Positions 25,551 to 37,474 of a stretch of DNA of 64,000 bases are shown here, in pieces. The stretch's first letter is position 1, and the number at the start of each line of letters is the position of its first letter. Made by a program: the position numbers and the translations under genes. This DNA comes from Gymnogyps californianus (lineage: Eukaryota; Chordata; Aves; Accipitriformes; Cathartidae): NCBI RefSeq assembly GCF_018139145.2, contig NC_059481.1, positions 18,092,368 to 18,156,367 of the forward strand, given 5' to 3'. Under the pieces are notes generated by a model. It had not been told where the DNA came from and did not search any database. It saw nothing but the letters and a program-made list of their open reading frames with translations.

Positions 25551-27744
25551 ATGCAGAGGCTATGTTGGTGTTGGCTACCCCTCCACAGAGGATGCCAGTA
25601 AAGATGTTAATCGTAGGGATGGTTTTGTGATATGGGTGGGAAGGAGTCAGTAAATATCAATGACTCATAAGAACTGGTAAAAAAGTCCTTATGACGTGTC
25701 TTCTGGTCACTATTTTTTTGGTGAGGTCTGTATAATAATTAGCTAAGTACATGGGAAAAACTCTTTGGTCCATTAATAGTGCCCAATCAGTTAGTGTTTG
25801 GATTTCATCATCTTAAAAGATAACAAAGGAAAAAAGATTAAACTGCAGTACACCTAAAAACATCAGAGCATCCTATGCTGGAGACAGTCATCTTGGCTCC
25901 ATCCACGACTGCATTACTCTAGAATTAATGCTGTAGCATAATCAATAAAAGGAGCTCAACTATACCAGGGTAATTGCACCTAGCTTTATTTTATCTCTCA
26001 TGACAGACCTTGGCCCTGTGGTTTGTAGCGGCAACGGCTGCTTGGTAGCCCTTGCTGATGCAAAGCAGCCATCCCAGTGGGAAGGTTGGGTACCTGGGGC
26101 ACCCACCGACAGAGAGTCGCTGGCAGCGAAGGAGGGCTCTGCTAACATCTCTGCCCTCTCCATCCTGGTATCTGGCAGATGGGACATAATCAAAGACCTC
26201 GTCTGCCTGCCTGGCTGTGAGGTGTTGGAGCAGCTCCCTGTTGCTTTTGCAGGCAACATAAATGCGATCAGATTTAGGGCTGCTCCAATTTGTACAGCGT
26301 TGGCACCTCCAAGACAGCTGGAAACCAAGAGTGGCTTTAAAACATCTCAGGGATGCACCAAATAAGTGCTTAGCTCAAAAACTAGCCCTACACCTCATGC
26401 AGACTGACAAGGGTCTGCCAAACGCTACCTGTGCTGAAGAACAGGGAGGAGATAATGATGGTTTTTTACCTTACTAAGGTAGGAATTATTTTCTTCCTGT
26501 GTAATAAAAGTTTAATAGTGTATATCCAAGGCACAACTATACAATTCATCTCATAGTCAGAATGTTATCTTGAAAATTACACTTTAGTTAACAAAGCACA
26601 CAGCAATCCTCTCCTTGTCCAACATCTAGAAGTCCCGAAAAATCAGGTAGGGAAGGCTAAAAGTAATTTTCTTTCTCTCATGCAATGTAATTGCTTTTGA
26701 CTGTTTGTTTTTGTTTAGTTGTCTTTTTTTTTTTTAAAGTGAGTTTCCAAGGTCATTAAAAATGAATGCAGGCCTTTAAATTTCTAAATACCAGAGGAGC
26801 TCCCATTAGCTCTCATCCTCCTGTCAGTGTCTTTTTGGGAATATTGAAGCCACAGATGCGGAGGAAATGCTCCCAGTCGGTAGATAACGCCTGACTGGCC
26901 TCTGACCCTGGGGTTAAACTGCTGTCTGGGCTGTGCGGACCAGTATCCCCCTTCCCAGGGATGGAAAGCTGCCAGCCAGCTGTCAGCATGCCAGGGCATT
27001 GCATCCAGCGCAGGGACACGATGATACAATATCTTTTTAATGTCCTTTCCTTTCATGCCCCTCTGCGTTAGCAGGGACAGGGGGGATTGTGTGAGCCAGC
27101 GCTGAGCCTCCCATCGGTTGTGTTCTCATAGCTGCCAACTAAATCTGATTAGTTTGTCTGCATTCCCAGGAAAGTAAATCTGCTGTTTATCGCTGGGTCC
27201 ATCAAATCCTGGGTATTTCGACTGATGCTTATTAAGGCATATTATTATTTATTTTCCTTATTGTGCAATAGCCACAAGGATTTTTACAGTCTGTTGAATT
27301 ATAGGTAAACGGGTGGTTTATCATACTAATACAATTAGACTGGTAAGCCAGAGCCAGCCTCTCTGAGCCTCTGGTGCAATAAGGGAAGGGACAGAAAGAC
27401 AGAGATTCATGTAGCTTTGATTTGGTCCTGATGGCACTAAGGAGGGAAGAGTGATTGTTGTTGTTAGAGCTGGGCAAGCCACCAAAGCGGTTTGTTTGTG
27501 GACTGAGCATCGTGCGGAGACAGGTCCCCTCTGACTGCCCTGCTGCAGAGCAGTGCCTGCTTGAAATATTTAACCAGAACGTGCCGTTTCCAAAGCCTGG
27601 ATATGCTATAGCTTCGTTAACACCATCTTGAGCTTATTTGGGTTGGGTACCAGGGAATGGGGGACACTTTCCTCCCAATCCATCATAAATGGTGGTGTTT
27701 GCCGCTGCTCTGGTGACTTGGGCCCCTTTCAGGTTCCTCCCTGC
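25551..27744. other. gene-free unique sequence
   Basis: No gene recognised. The interval 25960-26365 is open on both strands (about 120 codons each way) in a GC-richer patch. Neither translation resembles a known protein. A T-rich run lies near 26725-26736. Confidence 0.6.
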
Positions 27745-27905
27745 CCTGGCATTATTTGTATTTGCAATAACACTGTGAGTTTACAGATGGGAAATTGAGT
27801 TTAAGTGACTTACCCCAAGCTGTACACAAAGTCTGTGCAGAGCAAGGTGCTGAACTGGGGAAACTCAGGTCCTGAGCTAACCCCCTGCCCATCCCAACAC
27901 CATCT
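27745..27905 (+). repeat. MIR-type SINE
   Basis: The order 'attatttgtatttgcaataa', 'tttacagatgggaaattgag', 'taagtgacttacccca', 'aagtctgtgcagagcaaggt', 'gaactgggg...caggtcctgagctaa' and 'ccccctgcccatccc' matches the central and 3' parts of the sauropsid MIR-like SINE. It is one of the clearest copies in the window. Confidence 0.75.
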
Positions 27906-30029
27906 TCCTTCCCCCAACCTGAGATGGAAAACAGGGATCACGACCAGACACGCTTTAAAGCACAGCATATAAGCAAGAGTAGACATGGGACTGAACGGCT
28001 TCCAAACAGGATCTTCCTACCTAAAATACATCCGGCAGTTCAGCTGCAGAAAAGACTCTTTGCTTCCCTCTATATTATACTTATGCTTAGCTGCTGCCTA
28101 CCCCAGATGTGCCTGCATCTTTGTGGTGGGTGAAATGCCTCCTGGGAGGATGCAATCTAGACAGCTTTTATTAGAGCCAGCTTTCCTGCACTTGGAGCTT
28201 CCCAAGCTTTGACTCAGCACTGACTATCAGTGGGATGCAACGTGGTCTTCAAGGAATACACATGAACAAACTCCTGGTGCTCATCAGTTGCATGGGCAGT
28301 ATCTTCTGCTCTCAACATAGAAGATTCTGGTCTTTGTTTTTACCTTTTAAAAAATTATTGTTACATATTTAGAAAGTAAATTTCAAAAAATATATATTTT
28401 TCCATTGTTGCCATGAATGAACTCTTCTTAGGAAAAAAAAAAAACAGAAGTGATTTTGAATCTGGGAGTAAAGCAGTGAGTACCATGACAAAGCTTAGCA
28501 GGTTCATAACGGATCTTTTCCTCAGGTGGTAAAGGCCTACAGTTAGTCTCAGTTTGAGTCTTGCCTTGTTACGCTTACACAGAAATTGGAAAATCAGACT
28601 CAAAATACTGCAAGTGCAGCAGGTTGGGTTAGCAGAGTCTCCGGTAAGAAAGTGGAGGACAGCACAAGTACAAATTACTCTGATTTGGGTGTAAATCATT
28701 GCATTTGGCTTAAACTCAGCATTGCTTAAGCTTCCTCCATACATCCCTTCCACCCCAAACCCCCTCGCACAGAGAAGTATTCAAGTCTATGCTTAAAACG
28801 CATATAGACTTGGGAGAGCACATCTGCTGGCAGCAACAGCAACTGTACAAAAGCATCCTCTGCTTGCTTTCATCTCCTTCCTAATGGAAAGGAAAATGGA
28901 GCATAAAGATATTCTGCAGAAGGTTAAGTGCTCCTGTCTAAATGCGGTGGGTTTGGAGGAGTCAATGAAGCAAAGCCGGGGGGGCGGGAAGCGGGCAGGG
29001 GGGGCCTGGAGGGGATGCACCGGTTTCTGTTGTTTGGCTACAGATGTGTTATTCCAATTAACTTGAAAGCGGGAATGCAAGGGGTGAGCGGGAGGGAAGG
29101 TGAGGAAGCGTTTTTATGGCAGGAGGTGAAGTCTACGCCATAGACAGTGATGGAGATGGCCCTCCTGGTCTCTCTAAGGTCATCTGGTTTTATGTGAGGT
29201 GAGAGGCGTAAAACCGGTACGTGAAACCCAAACAGGAAGGGCTTGAATGGCACATGTGGAAGAGCTTAACAGGCACATGCTTGACCCAGGGCTTGGATTG
29301 CTGCTCATCACCGAGTGGCCCCGAATTACCAGCTTTGCTGGACATGTCACTAGAGTAAGTTACAGGATGACCGACTTGCCTTAATTTGATGATAAGCACT
29401 GCAGTTTGACTATGTGTGTATGTCAAGGTTTATGGGCTTGTTGGGTGGATGGCTAGCGTTAGGATGTAGATGGAAGAAAAGATCTTTAAAATGTCCCTGC
29501 TGGACTGCGATGCTGAAAGTACCTATAATTGCACTGTGGTGAGAGTCTGGTGTGTTAAACAGCGTTCCAGGCTGGAAAAGAGGAGGAAAGGAAGTGTGTG
29601 TGGGGAGGACATGTTAATACTGAGAATAAAAGTTAATTAAAAAATAAAATCAAGAGAAATGTGTCTCTAAGGCCACTTCTTTCACAGAGACCACCTGTCA
29701 AATGCTTCCCTGTCTATAAACCCAAGATTGGCTTCCAATCTACTCTGCAGTTCTTTAATTTTTAATGCCTCTCCCCCGGTCTCACAGGTGGCTATTATAG
29801 ACAGAAGCTGTCGCCTGTATAGATACAGATGCGTATGATGCACGCACTGAACATGAGTGCTCAGGATTCAGGAACTGACACCAGCCGGGAGCAGGAGCAA
29901 AGGAGGTTGTTAAACTGCAGAGAGCAAGGTGTCTCGGCATTGTTAGGGATTGCCACGTCTCTTCTTCCTTCTCCTTTTTTTTTTTTCTTGACTCTCCAAG
30001 ATGTCATCTGGGTGCATTTGAATTGACAA
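27906..30029. other. gene-free stretch with a G-rich patch
   Basis: No gene recognised. It contains the G-quadruplex-forming patch at 28978-29014 and an A12-like run near 28432-28444. AT-rich sequence around 29690-29830 could be regulatory. The 130-codon minus frame at 28361-28753 resembles no known protein. Confidence 0.6.
28978..29014 (+). other. potential G-quadruplex
   Basis: G tracts of 7, 3, 3, 7 and 4 bases occur at 28978-28984, 28986-28988, 28993-28995, 28998-29004 and 29011-29014, with loops of 1, 4, 2 and 6 bases. This meets the canonical four-tract rule on the plus strand. Formation in cells is not shown by sequence. Confidence 0.7.
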
Positions 30030-30039
30030 CAGCACTAGA

Positions 30040-30285
30040 TGGTGAACTGGAGGCAGACAATTCAAGGTGTGGTTTGTGTACGGGATTTTGAGGCAAGAAC
30101 TGCTGGTTTTAATCCAAACTTCCTCTGTCTTACAATACTTAGCTTCCCCATTGCTGCGATTCCAGGTAAAAAATAGGGGAGTCATAATTCTTTCTTTACC
30201 TGACTCACAGGGGTGTTGTGAGGCTCAGTTAGTTAATTATAGTAAAGCTTCTGAATAATAATAATCATAATAACACTTAGCAAAT
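30040..30285 (+). repeat. MIR-type SINE (near full length)
   Basis: From 5' to 3' the segment shows a 'gtgtacgggattttgaggc' tRNA-like start, 'ctgctggttttaatcc', 'cttagcttccccattgctgc', 'gtaaaaaatagggg', 'ctttacctgactcacagggg' and 'tgttgtgaggctcagtta'. This is the order seen in MIR ('acctgggttcgaatcc', 'cctcagtttcc', 'gtaaaatgggg', 'ctacctcacaggg', 'ttgtgaggat'). It ends in an AAT-rich tail. Confidence 0.65.
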
Positions 30286-31184
30286 GAAAAGCGGGTATTA
30301 TTATCGTTAAAGTAATGACAAGGCACCCTGCTGAAAGAAGCAAATATAATGCTGATTATTAAAATCATTTGTATTTAGTGGCAAATATTGCCGCTGCTTT
30401 ATAAACTTAGAGATGTAATCTTGTCCCCAAGCCATAACAATAAGTAATTCTAAGTGCTTTGTTGTTAGGTTTCTCTGGATATAGGAACAAACAGGTACCT
30501 TCAGTCAGAAGGGCTTTTATTTTAAAAATTAAGAGAACAATGGAAGAAAAGAGAAGAAAAGCAACATCTTGCTGAGATGAGGCCAAAGGTGTGTGTCTTA
30601 TCTGAGCACAAGCTGGCTGCTCTGCCCCTTCCCTCTGGTGCCGGCGTGCCCCGGGAGCAAAGGGTGAATTTGGGAAAAGTTGCAAGGGGAGTGAAAGAAG
30701 GAGGGGAGGTTTGAGTTTGGAGGATATCTGAAGGCAAGATTTTGGTACAAATGACACACATAAATTAATTGTTTCCACCAAGCCCAATGGTAAGCCCTCA
30801 GATTTGCTACTGTCCATATAGCTCATGTATCTTAGCTTTTATATCCATCACCTCCCTTGAGCTCTCAGTGCCACAGCTCAGCCCAGCTGCTTTGGCTCCT
30901 CTTTTTTTTTTTTTCTCATGTACACGGTTGAAGCTTTCTCCCAGAAAATTTTCCTGCCTTGCCCAGGATATAGCAGGAATATGCCCCATACCTGCCAGGG
31001 TCTAAACACAGCAGTGCTGTGAGGATATCCTGCCGGGGGGAGCAGCTGGGATGAGGAGAAGGAGGGATAGTTTGGGATAAACCTAGTGAAGGGAGAAAAC
31101 AACTTGTGAGTTTTGAAGTAAACATCCATCTTTTGGGTAATACTATATTTTTTCCTTCCTTTTTTTTTTGTCCTTTAACTACAG
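30286..31184. other. gene-free unique sequence
   Basis: No gene recognised. It contains T runs at 30902-30914 and 31161-31169, the latter forming the pyrimidine tract of the candidate acceptor at 31184. Minus frames of 139 and 83 codons look like noise. Confidence 0.55.
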
Positions 31185-31329
31185 TTTAAGATTTGAGCAA
31201 CTGGAAGGGGCCAGTCAAAAAGTCGTTACTGTCAACTGCCTCGTGGAAAAAACGCCTGCTCCCATCAGAAATATCCCCACCGCAGCTGGTCATAGCCAGC
31301 TGGCACAGAAGACGTCATCTCAGAAAAGG
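31185..31329 (+). other. candidate internal exon (145 bp)
   Basis: A long T-rich tract leads to TTTAACTACAG ending at 31184, and a donor AAAAGG|GTAAAT breaks at 31329/31330. One frame is open right through and ends on a codon boundary at the donor, giving about 48 residues rich in S, T, Q and K. I recognise no family, and no start codon is associated. It could be a non-coding RNA exon or a chance pairing of splice signals. Confidence 0.3.
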
Positions 31330-34300
31330 GTAAATATATTGAACGGGTCTCTGGAGAATCTCGTCACTCTCCAGACATGCACTCTCAGAGTCCTGCGTTA
31401 AAAGAAACGGTAGAGAGAAAAAAAAAATCTGCCAAGTCACTGTTGATGTTGTATATTTTGTGTTGATGGATGGGTTCTGTTACTAGGGCTATTAATCCAG
31501 CAATTTTTAGGAACATAAAATTAATTTTTGGAGGAAATAAACTACATAAATAAAATGAGTATAATTGGATATCGCTCTGGTTCCACTGATTCTAGGGCTG
31601 TAAATTGCACTTGACGTTCGCAGTGTCAGGCTCCGAGGTCTTTAATTCTGTTCCTTAAGGATGACTTATGCAGCGAGGGGCGAGTGTTTGCTTCAGCAAG
31701 TTTGAGTATCTCAAGGGGATCCCCAAATTACTATAAAAGAAAAGGACTCGCTTGTTAATACAGCCTCTTTTCTTTTGGGCTGCAATATTACACCTTAAAG
31801 TTGGCTTTTGATCCCAGGAATGGTTGTTATTTATATAAATCTAAGGCATGTGAATGTGGCATAAATATTTAGGTTGATGTTCAGGTATTTGTATGTTACT
31901 CTTGGTTGTATTGCGGTTGAGGTTGTATGGTACTCTTGGTCCTGTGACTGCACATCTTTACTTCCAAGGTCTTCTGTGGCCGGTTTTGGAGGGTTGAATT
32001 GTAACCGTTTTCACATCCTAGGATGAGAATACATATATTTTAACTTGTGAGCCTTCAAGCTCACACGTATGGCAAACACAAGGACAGAATAAGCTCTGTG
32101 GTACATTAGACAACTCTTCTCTCAGCTTAGGAACCTGCCAGTAAGTTTTGATCCATTTCTGGAAGGGCAAGTTTTGAGACCCAGCAATTCATTGCCATAA
32201 CTGCAGCATCCTTAAACAGCACCATGAGCTGCCAAGAATAGAAGACACATCAGATATATGAATTTCCTTTACCTCTTATAAGGTCTTGAAGCTGGCATCT
32301 CCCTGGATGATCGGGTGGAAGAGAAACAGAATCCACAGAGGTATCTCTTCTGGTCCAGTCTGGCAGAGGCACTTAGGAACTCTTCACTCCTTCACTTTCT
32401 TTGTTTAATTTATTATGCTGTCATGTATAAACATCTTCAGGAAAATATTAATTAGAGTGTGTATTCCTTGACAACTAACTCTAAATGGATTAAACATGCT
32501 TTACTCGATGAAGCAAAGAGGTGTTGATTAAGAGAAATTGTATTGTATCCCAGAGATAATTTTCTGTCTCTGTATCTAGAGAATATAAGCAAATGAATGC
32601 TCGTAGAAGAAACTGAGCTGCTACACTCCAAGTATCTCAAAAATAATATTCAGGACATACATATTAATTGATTTAATGTAAAAATGCTTGATGTAAACTT
32701 GTACTGAGACTTTAAATTGAGGTCCTGACCATTCTCTGTGGTCACTAGAGGATCCCACAAGAATGGGAATGACCTGGCAATTTCCAGTTTGGATAATTAT
32801 GTTCTGCCTCCTTAATGTTTCCCATGCCCTTTCAATTAGTATGATAATCATCTTCACTTTGCGACCTACACTGAAGTATAAGTGATGGTACATGCTGTTA
32901 AATAGCTGCCATGCTCCACCCCAGAATCAGCCACTTTTCGGCGCTGATGCTGGAGCCGAGAGCTTTGTCACCTGGTGTGCATCGGCTGGTGGGACCAGGA
33001 AGGCGTGGGACTCCATGACTACAGTGGGGTCAGAGCTGCCCCTTCTCTGTGAGCTGCTTCAGAAACGCTTCTGGATGAAAAGTCTAAAACATGTGGAAGA
33101 GCTCACGTTAAGCAAAAGAGGGACAAATAAATGAGTCGTATGGAAAGGAGTTGGGGAGTCATTGTAAATTCAGTAAAATAACAGCAGGTGAGGAGACCTC
33201 CGCTGCAGCTCAAGGGTGAATTTTTAGTATGACTAGTGCAGTCCATCAAGCAGCTGCAGAGGAATGAAGAGGTGCTGCAGCTCCCATCTCCCTGACAGTG
33301 TGATTTAAAGAACTGTTCTTGGCTGGCCTGGCCTTGTGTCTTTCAGTCGCCTTGAAAGGGAGAGAGAACTGTGTCTCTGCTCCCTCATTGGCATTTGTCT
33401 TAAAAATAATAAAAAAAAAAAAGAAAGAAAAACAAGAGAGTGTGCAGTTGAGTGTGGGAGAAAGAGTTTTGCACACTGAACCCCCTGGTCAGTCATTGAG
33501 TAACAAGACAACGGGAATATTTCACTGTGCTTCACATGATTTGTTTACATTCACCTTAATGGTAAGGAGTTTTTTACACCAGCGTTACACCTTGTAACGG
33601 ATACGGTTTGCACCGAGACAGTAGTCCCAGCTGCCTTTTGGATAGCAGAGTTTCCTTGCAAGAGATATGTTACTATTTTATATGTTTTTTGATATGCAGC
33701 TTAAATGAAGTCTCTGAAGGAGGATCTGTCTTTTGCTAACAGCCATCATTTTTATATAAAGTCGAAGGTATTCATATTATGTCTTCATCTTCTATATCTC
33801 AACTAGTAACAATATCACAACTACTCCCTCCTGACAACTATATTCATTTCTCATTAAAGATATTTCATGTTTTATTCAGGAATTTAAATGAAGCTATCAG
33901 AGCCTGTAATAGCAACAGTTTGGGATAATTGTATCTCATTGATGGCAGCCTCAAGAGTTCTAATTAATATATATTTAGCTCCCTGGCTGTCTTTAGACCA
34001 AATGCCTCAGTATGAAAGACAGGGAGAGGCGATAAGAGGAGGGGGAAGGGAACAGACTCCAAAATAACAGCCCCCTTTTGAAATTTGGATAGGAAAATCT
34101 GTGTTGCAAGAAGAAACTGTGTGCTTTGGGATTCTTTCTTTTTTTTTCCTCCCCCATTCCATCCAAAATAACTTTTGAGATATAGAGTCCTTCTCAAGAA
34201 AAGAAAATACAAGAATATAGATTTACTGCCCACTTGTTTGGGGGGGAAGGAAGGATGACAAATATGTATTTTCCCCCTCCAATGATACACCTGATATCCG

Positions 34301-34997
34301 AGTTCAGCTTATCAGTGGTCTCTGCTTTTATTACCTCTTTCCCTGCCTCCTTCAGCCAGAGTGCTCCATTCAAAATTGCTCCGTTTCACAGATATGATCT
34401 GCAATGCAAACAGGCTCTCATTACGCTTTTTCATACTAAAAAAAAAAAAAGCTTACGTTGGTGTATGACTGATTAGCCCTCACCATACAGCTCTCAATTT
34501 TATTATCCCCTTTGGGCTTTTTTATTCCCCCCCCTTTCCTTCAACACTACCTTTCTCTCTGTTGTATGAAATGAGGCTAGGAAAAGATTTGGGGAGGGGG
34601 TATTCTTCTGTCATTGGAATTCATAGCACTTGTATTCACTTACAAGCCTGAACTATTTTCTCAAATCACTTCAGTCTCTGTGACTTTCTCAGACTGTAGT
34701 TTATAAATCACTTTTGTGGTACACTATCTAGAGGGGATCAAGACCCCTGGAAGCTTGAGTCATATTGAATTGCATTGTGTAACGGAGAGTCATTAGGAGT
34801 TTACAGTCAGGGGGAAAAAAGAAGTCTTATAAATAGGCTAATTCAACTGGCACTTATATGTTTTAAAGGCATTATTGAGGAAGGAGGATGGTAGTATTAT
34901 TTGCTCCCAATTTTGCTCTCATCAGCAGCAGCTAAGGGTGGCTCTTGAATAGGACAGGAATAGAGATTTTATAGACCTCCAGCTTTAAAACCTCTTT
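31330..34997. other. gene-free AT-rich stretch
   Basis: No gene recognised. It includes an AT-rich, motif-dense block (about 31430-31900) listed as a candidate conserved element, an A-rich run at 33402-33433, and AT-rich unique sequence near 33900-34450. Open frames are short. Confidence 0.55.
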
Positions 34998-35012
34998 CCC
35001 CCCCCCCCCCCC
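34998..35012. repeat. C15 homopolymer
   Basis: Fifteen uninterrupted C. On the minus strand the G15 tract is long enough to meet the four-tract G-quadruplex rule. Confidence 0.85.
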
Positions 35013-36938
35013 TTTATTATTTAAGCAAGTACTAAGGACTGTTTAGAGGTTTATTGAACTGGCTTCCAAACTGGAAGCTAATCCAGCCTATACTGGCTTA
35101 AATTGCCTCAGTTTCTCCTGAATAAGAGTTGCTTTTCTCTTACTTCTACTGATTTTTTTAGAAGTGTTCATTTGAGAGAAGTATCTTGTGCAAAGCAGAA
35201 CAGGGGCTTTCTGACAGTGAAAGGATTTTCGGTAGGAAGTTTACATGGCAGCTGCATTTTTTGAGTCCGAGTTTGACAGTAAGGCTATTCCAGTAAAGCA
35301 TCCCTCTTTTTTCACCTTTTTTTCCTTTCTTTTAAAGTTAAAAAAAAGAGTGATGATGTAATGAGAAGGTATTTCTTTCATTTGGGTGTGTTTCACTTGC
35401 AGATTCATGAGACAAAAGTGTCAACCCCTGGGCGTTGCCTTGCTGCGGACTGGATTTTCTTGGCTGAGGTTGGAGGGTATCGAATACCTGGATATCCTCA
35501 CGCTTACAGGTGTGGTAGAGGGAGAACAATGACCAGAAGCAGGTGCCTGGCCCTCAGGAACTCTGACTCACTGCCAAGAAGCTTGCTTCTAGCCGAAATT
35601 GCTGTTTTTTTAAAAAAAATGATGACAATTTGCAGTGTTGTCTGCAGATCTCGCTCCCATGTCATCCACTTCCATGCCATCTGCGGGGTTGCCGTGCTCG
35701 GCGCGGACAGGATTTTCTCAGAAAAACAAAGCAAACCTAAAGCAAACCCTCGGCTAAAAACAAGAGCGGAGTCAGAAGTTCACAGGGTGGAGAGCTGAGT
35801 GGGCTCGTGTGGCCGGCAGCAACTTTCCATGAAGTGTCTCCTTGGGATTCGGTTGATGGGTTGCTTTGCAGCTCTGCCCTGGCGCTTCCATAACCTGGAT
35901 TGGAATCCAGCCCAGCCCTGAGAGATGGAGGGTCAGTCCGGTTTGATAGTGTAAGGTCAGAAATGGAATGAGGCTGGGATATCTCAATTGAGATTCGAGT
36001 GTATAAAAGTATAAATCAAAAAAGCAAAATCCTTGAAGGGACACCTTGCAGCTGTCTTGGGAAATGAAAGGCTTTAAAATAAGAAGACTCGAGAACAGGA
36101 GAATCCTGCAGCCAGTGCAACTAATAACGTTATTCGGTCTCGACTCAGAGAACAGCAAAGTCTTCTCTGTTGTCTGGAAAAGTAGAGGGTGTACTGTCAA
36201 ACCTGGGGAGAGATGCTGCTCCTTAACATAGCAAGCTGCCAGCATACTGGGGAGGTTATATGTGCACGTAAATACAAATCACATCATTTAGACTGCTACT
36301 TTCCGATTAAATACATTGAAAAGGTTATTCTAAAAAGGCTTTGCCAACTGTAGGGACCCTTCTCTGTCCTTGAAAACTTTCAATAGGCTCAAAGTTCACC
36401 ACCAAAGTCATGGAAGGGGAAAAGAATGGGCTTTTTCATCCACATGATTCCTGAACGCTGCAGTCCCATTTTGCTGCAGGATACTCATAATTTTATGCTT
36501 ATTTAAACAGACACATATCTAGTTTATGGGCATATTCCAGGGAAAAAAAAAAAAGTCATGTAGCTTAGAGTGCAGTTCTCATGGGCAAACACCTGATCCC
36601 CTTTAATAAGAGATAAAAGGGAAACTATTCCCTTGCCAAGCTGCTACATTACAGGGCTTTGCTCGCAGTAGCACGCTGGTAGCTGCACGTATGACTAGCG
36701 CATGGCACAGCAAAGGCTCAGCTTGCAGGTACGGTGATTATCAGCAGCTTGTGCCAATGCCGCTTAAACCCGCTGTAGCAGAACTTGTATGTAGCACCGA
36801 GTGCCACACTATTAGGATACAGGAGAGGTTTAAGAGTTCAGGATGTGCACATCTGCCAATCAAACACAGGTCAAAGGTGGACCTAACTGATGTTTCAAGC
36901 TGCATCAGCCTGGATCCTTACTGTTTTAAGGATTTAGA

Positions 36939-36954
36939 TTTTTTTTTTTTTTTT
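36939..36954. repeat. T16 homopolymer
   Basis: Uninterrupted run of 16 T followed by a short pyrimidine stretch. Confidence 0.8.
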
Positions 36955-37454
36955 CCCCTTCAGTAGTTCCCAGTGGTTCCGTATTTTTATCGCTATTAGT
37001 ATTTCCTTGAGGAAAGCGAGTTGAGTGCTCAGCTCCCATGTGCTTGCGTATTTCCCTCCTCCCAAGGATATTTATAAGTTTACATTTGTGGGTTTTCTTT
37101 GAAATGGTCCATGCTGGTGCACTTTTATTCTCTGTAGTGTCTGTCATTAGTTAGTTGCAAGCTTTGGATTACCTTGTCTTGCCCACAGAGATGGTCAGAG
37201 CAGTTTAAAAAACCAGATGGCTCAGCTGTGTAAAGTGATAAAAGCTGTGCAGGCTGAAATGCTGGACCTGTATTTATAGGGCCAGCTATAGGGTGTCTCG
37301 TCACACAACTTTAAAGTTGCTGCTTCTGCAACGTTGTCTTTAACTGGTAACGCAATGAGACATGCTAAAGGCAGGTACCCGACACCTAGCTAGTTATCTG
37401 GGATCCTTGAGGACCCAAACCAGAAAAGGTAGGCTGATCTCTGTAAGTGTTACC

Positions 37455-37474
37455 CCACCACCACCACCACCACC
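37455..37474. repeat. (CCA)n microsatellite
   Basis: About six CCA units in a row. There is no open reading frame context suggesting a coding repeat. Confidence 0.8.

Noticed and set aside
25960..26365. paired open frames of about 120 codons on both strands
   Set aside because: Openness on both strands reflects local GC content and stop scarcity. Neither translation is recognisable.
31110..31135. microRNA-30-like 'gtaaacatcc' string
   Set aside because: It matches only the seed part; flanking bases differ from the mature sequence and no matching hairpin arm is seen.
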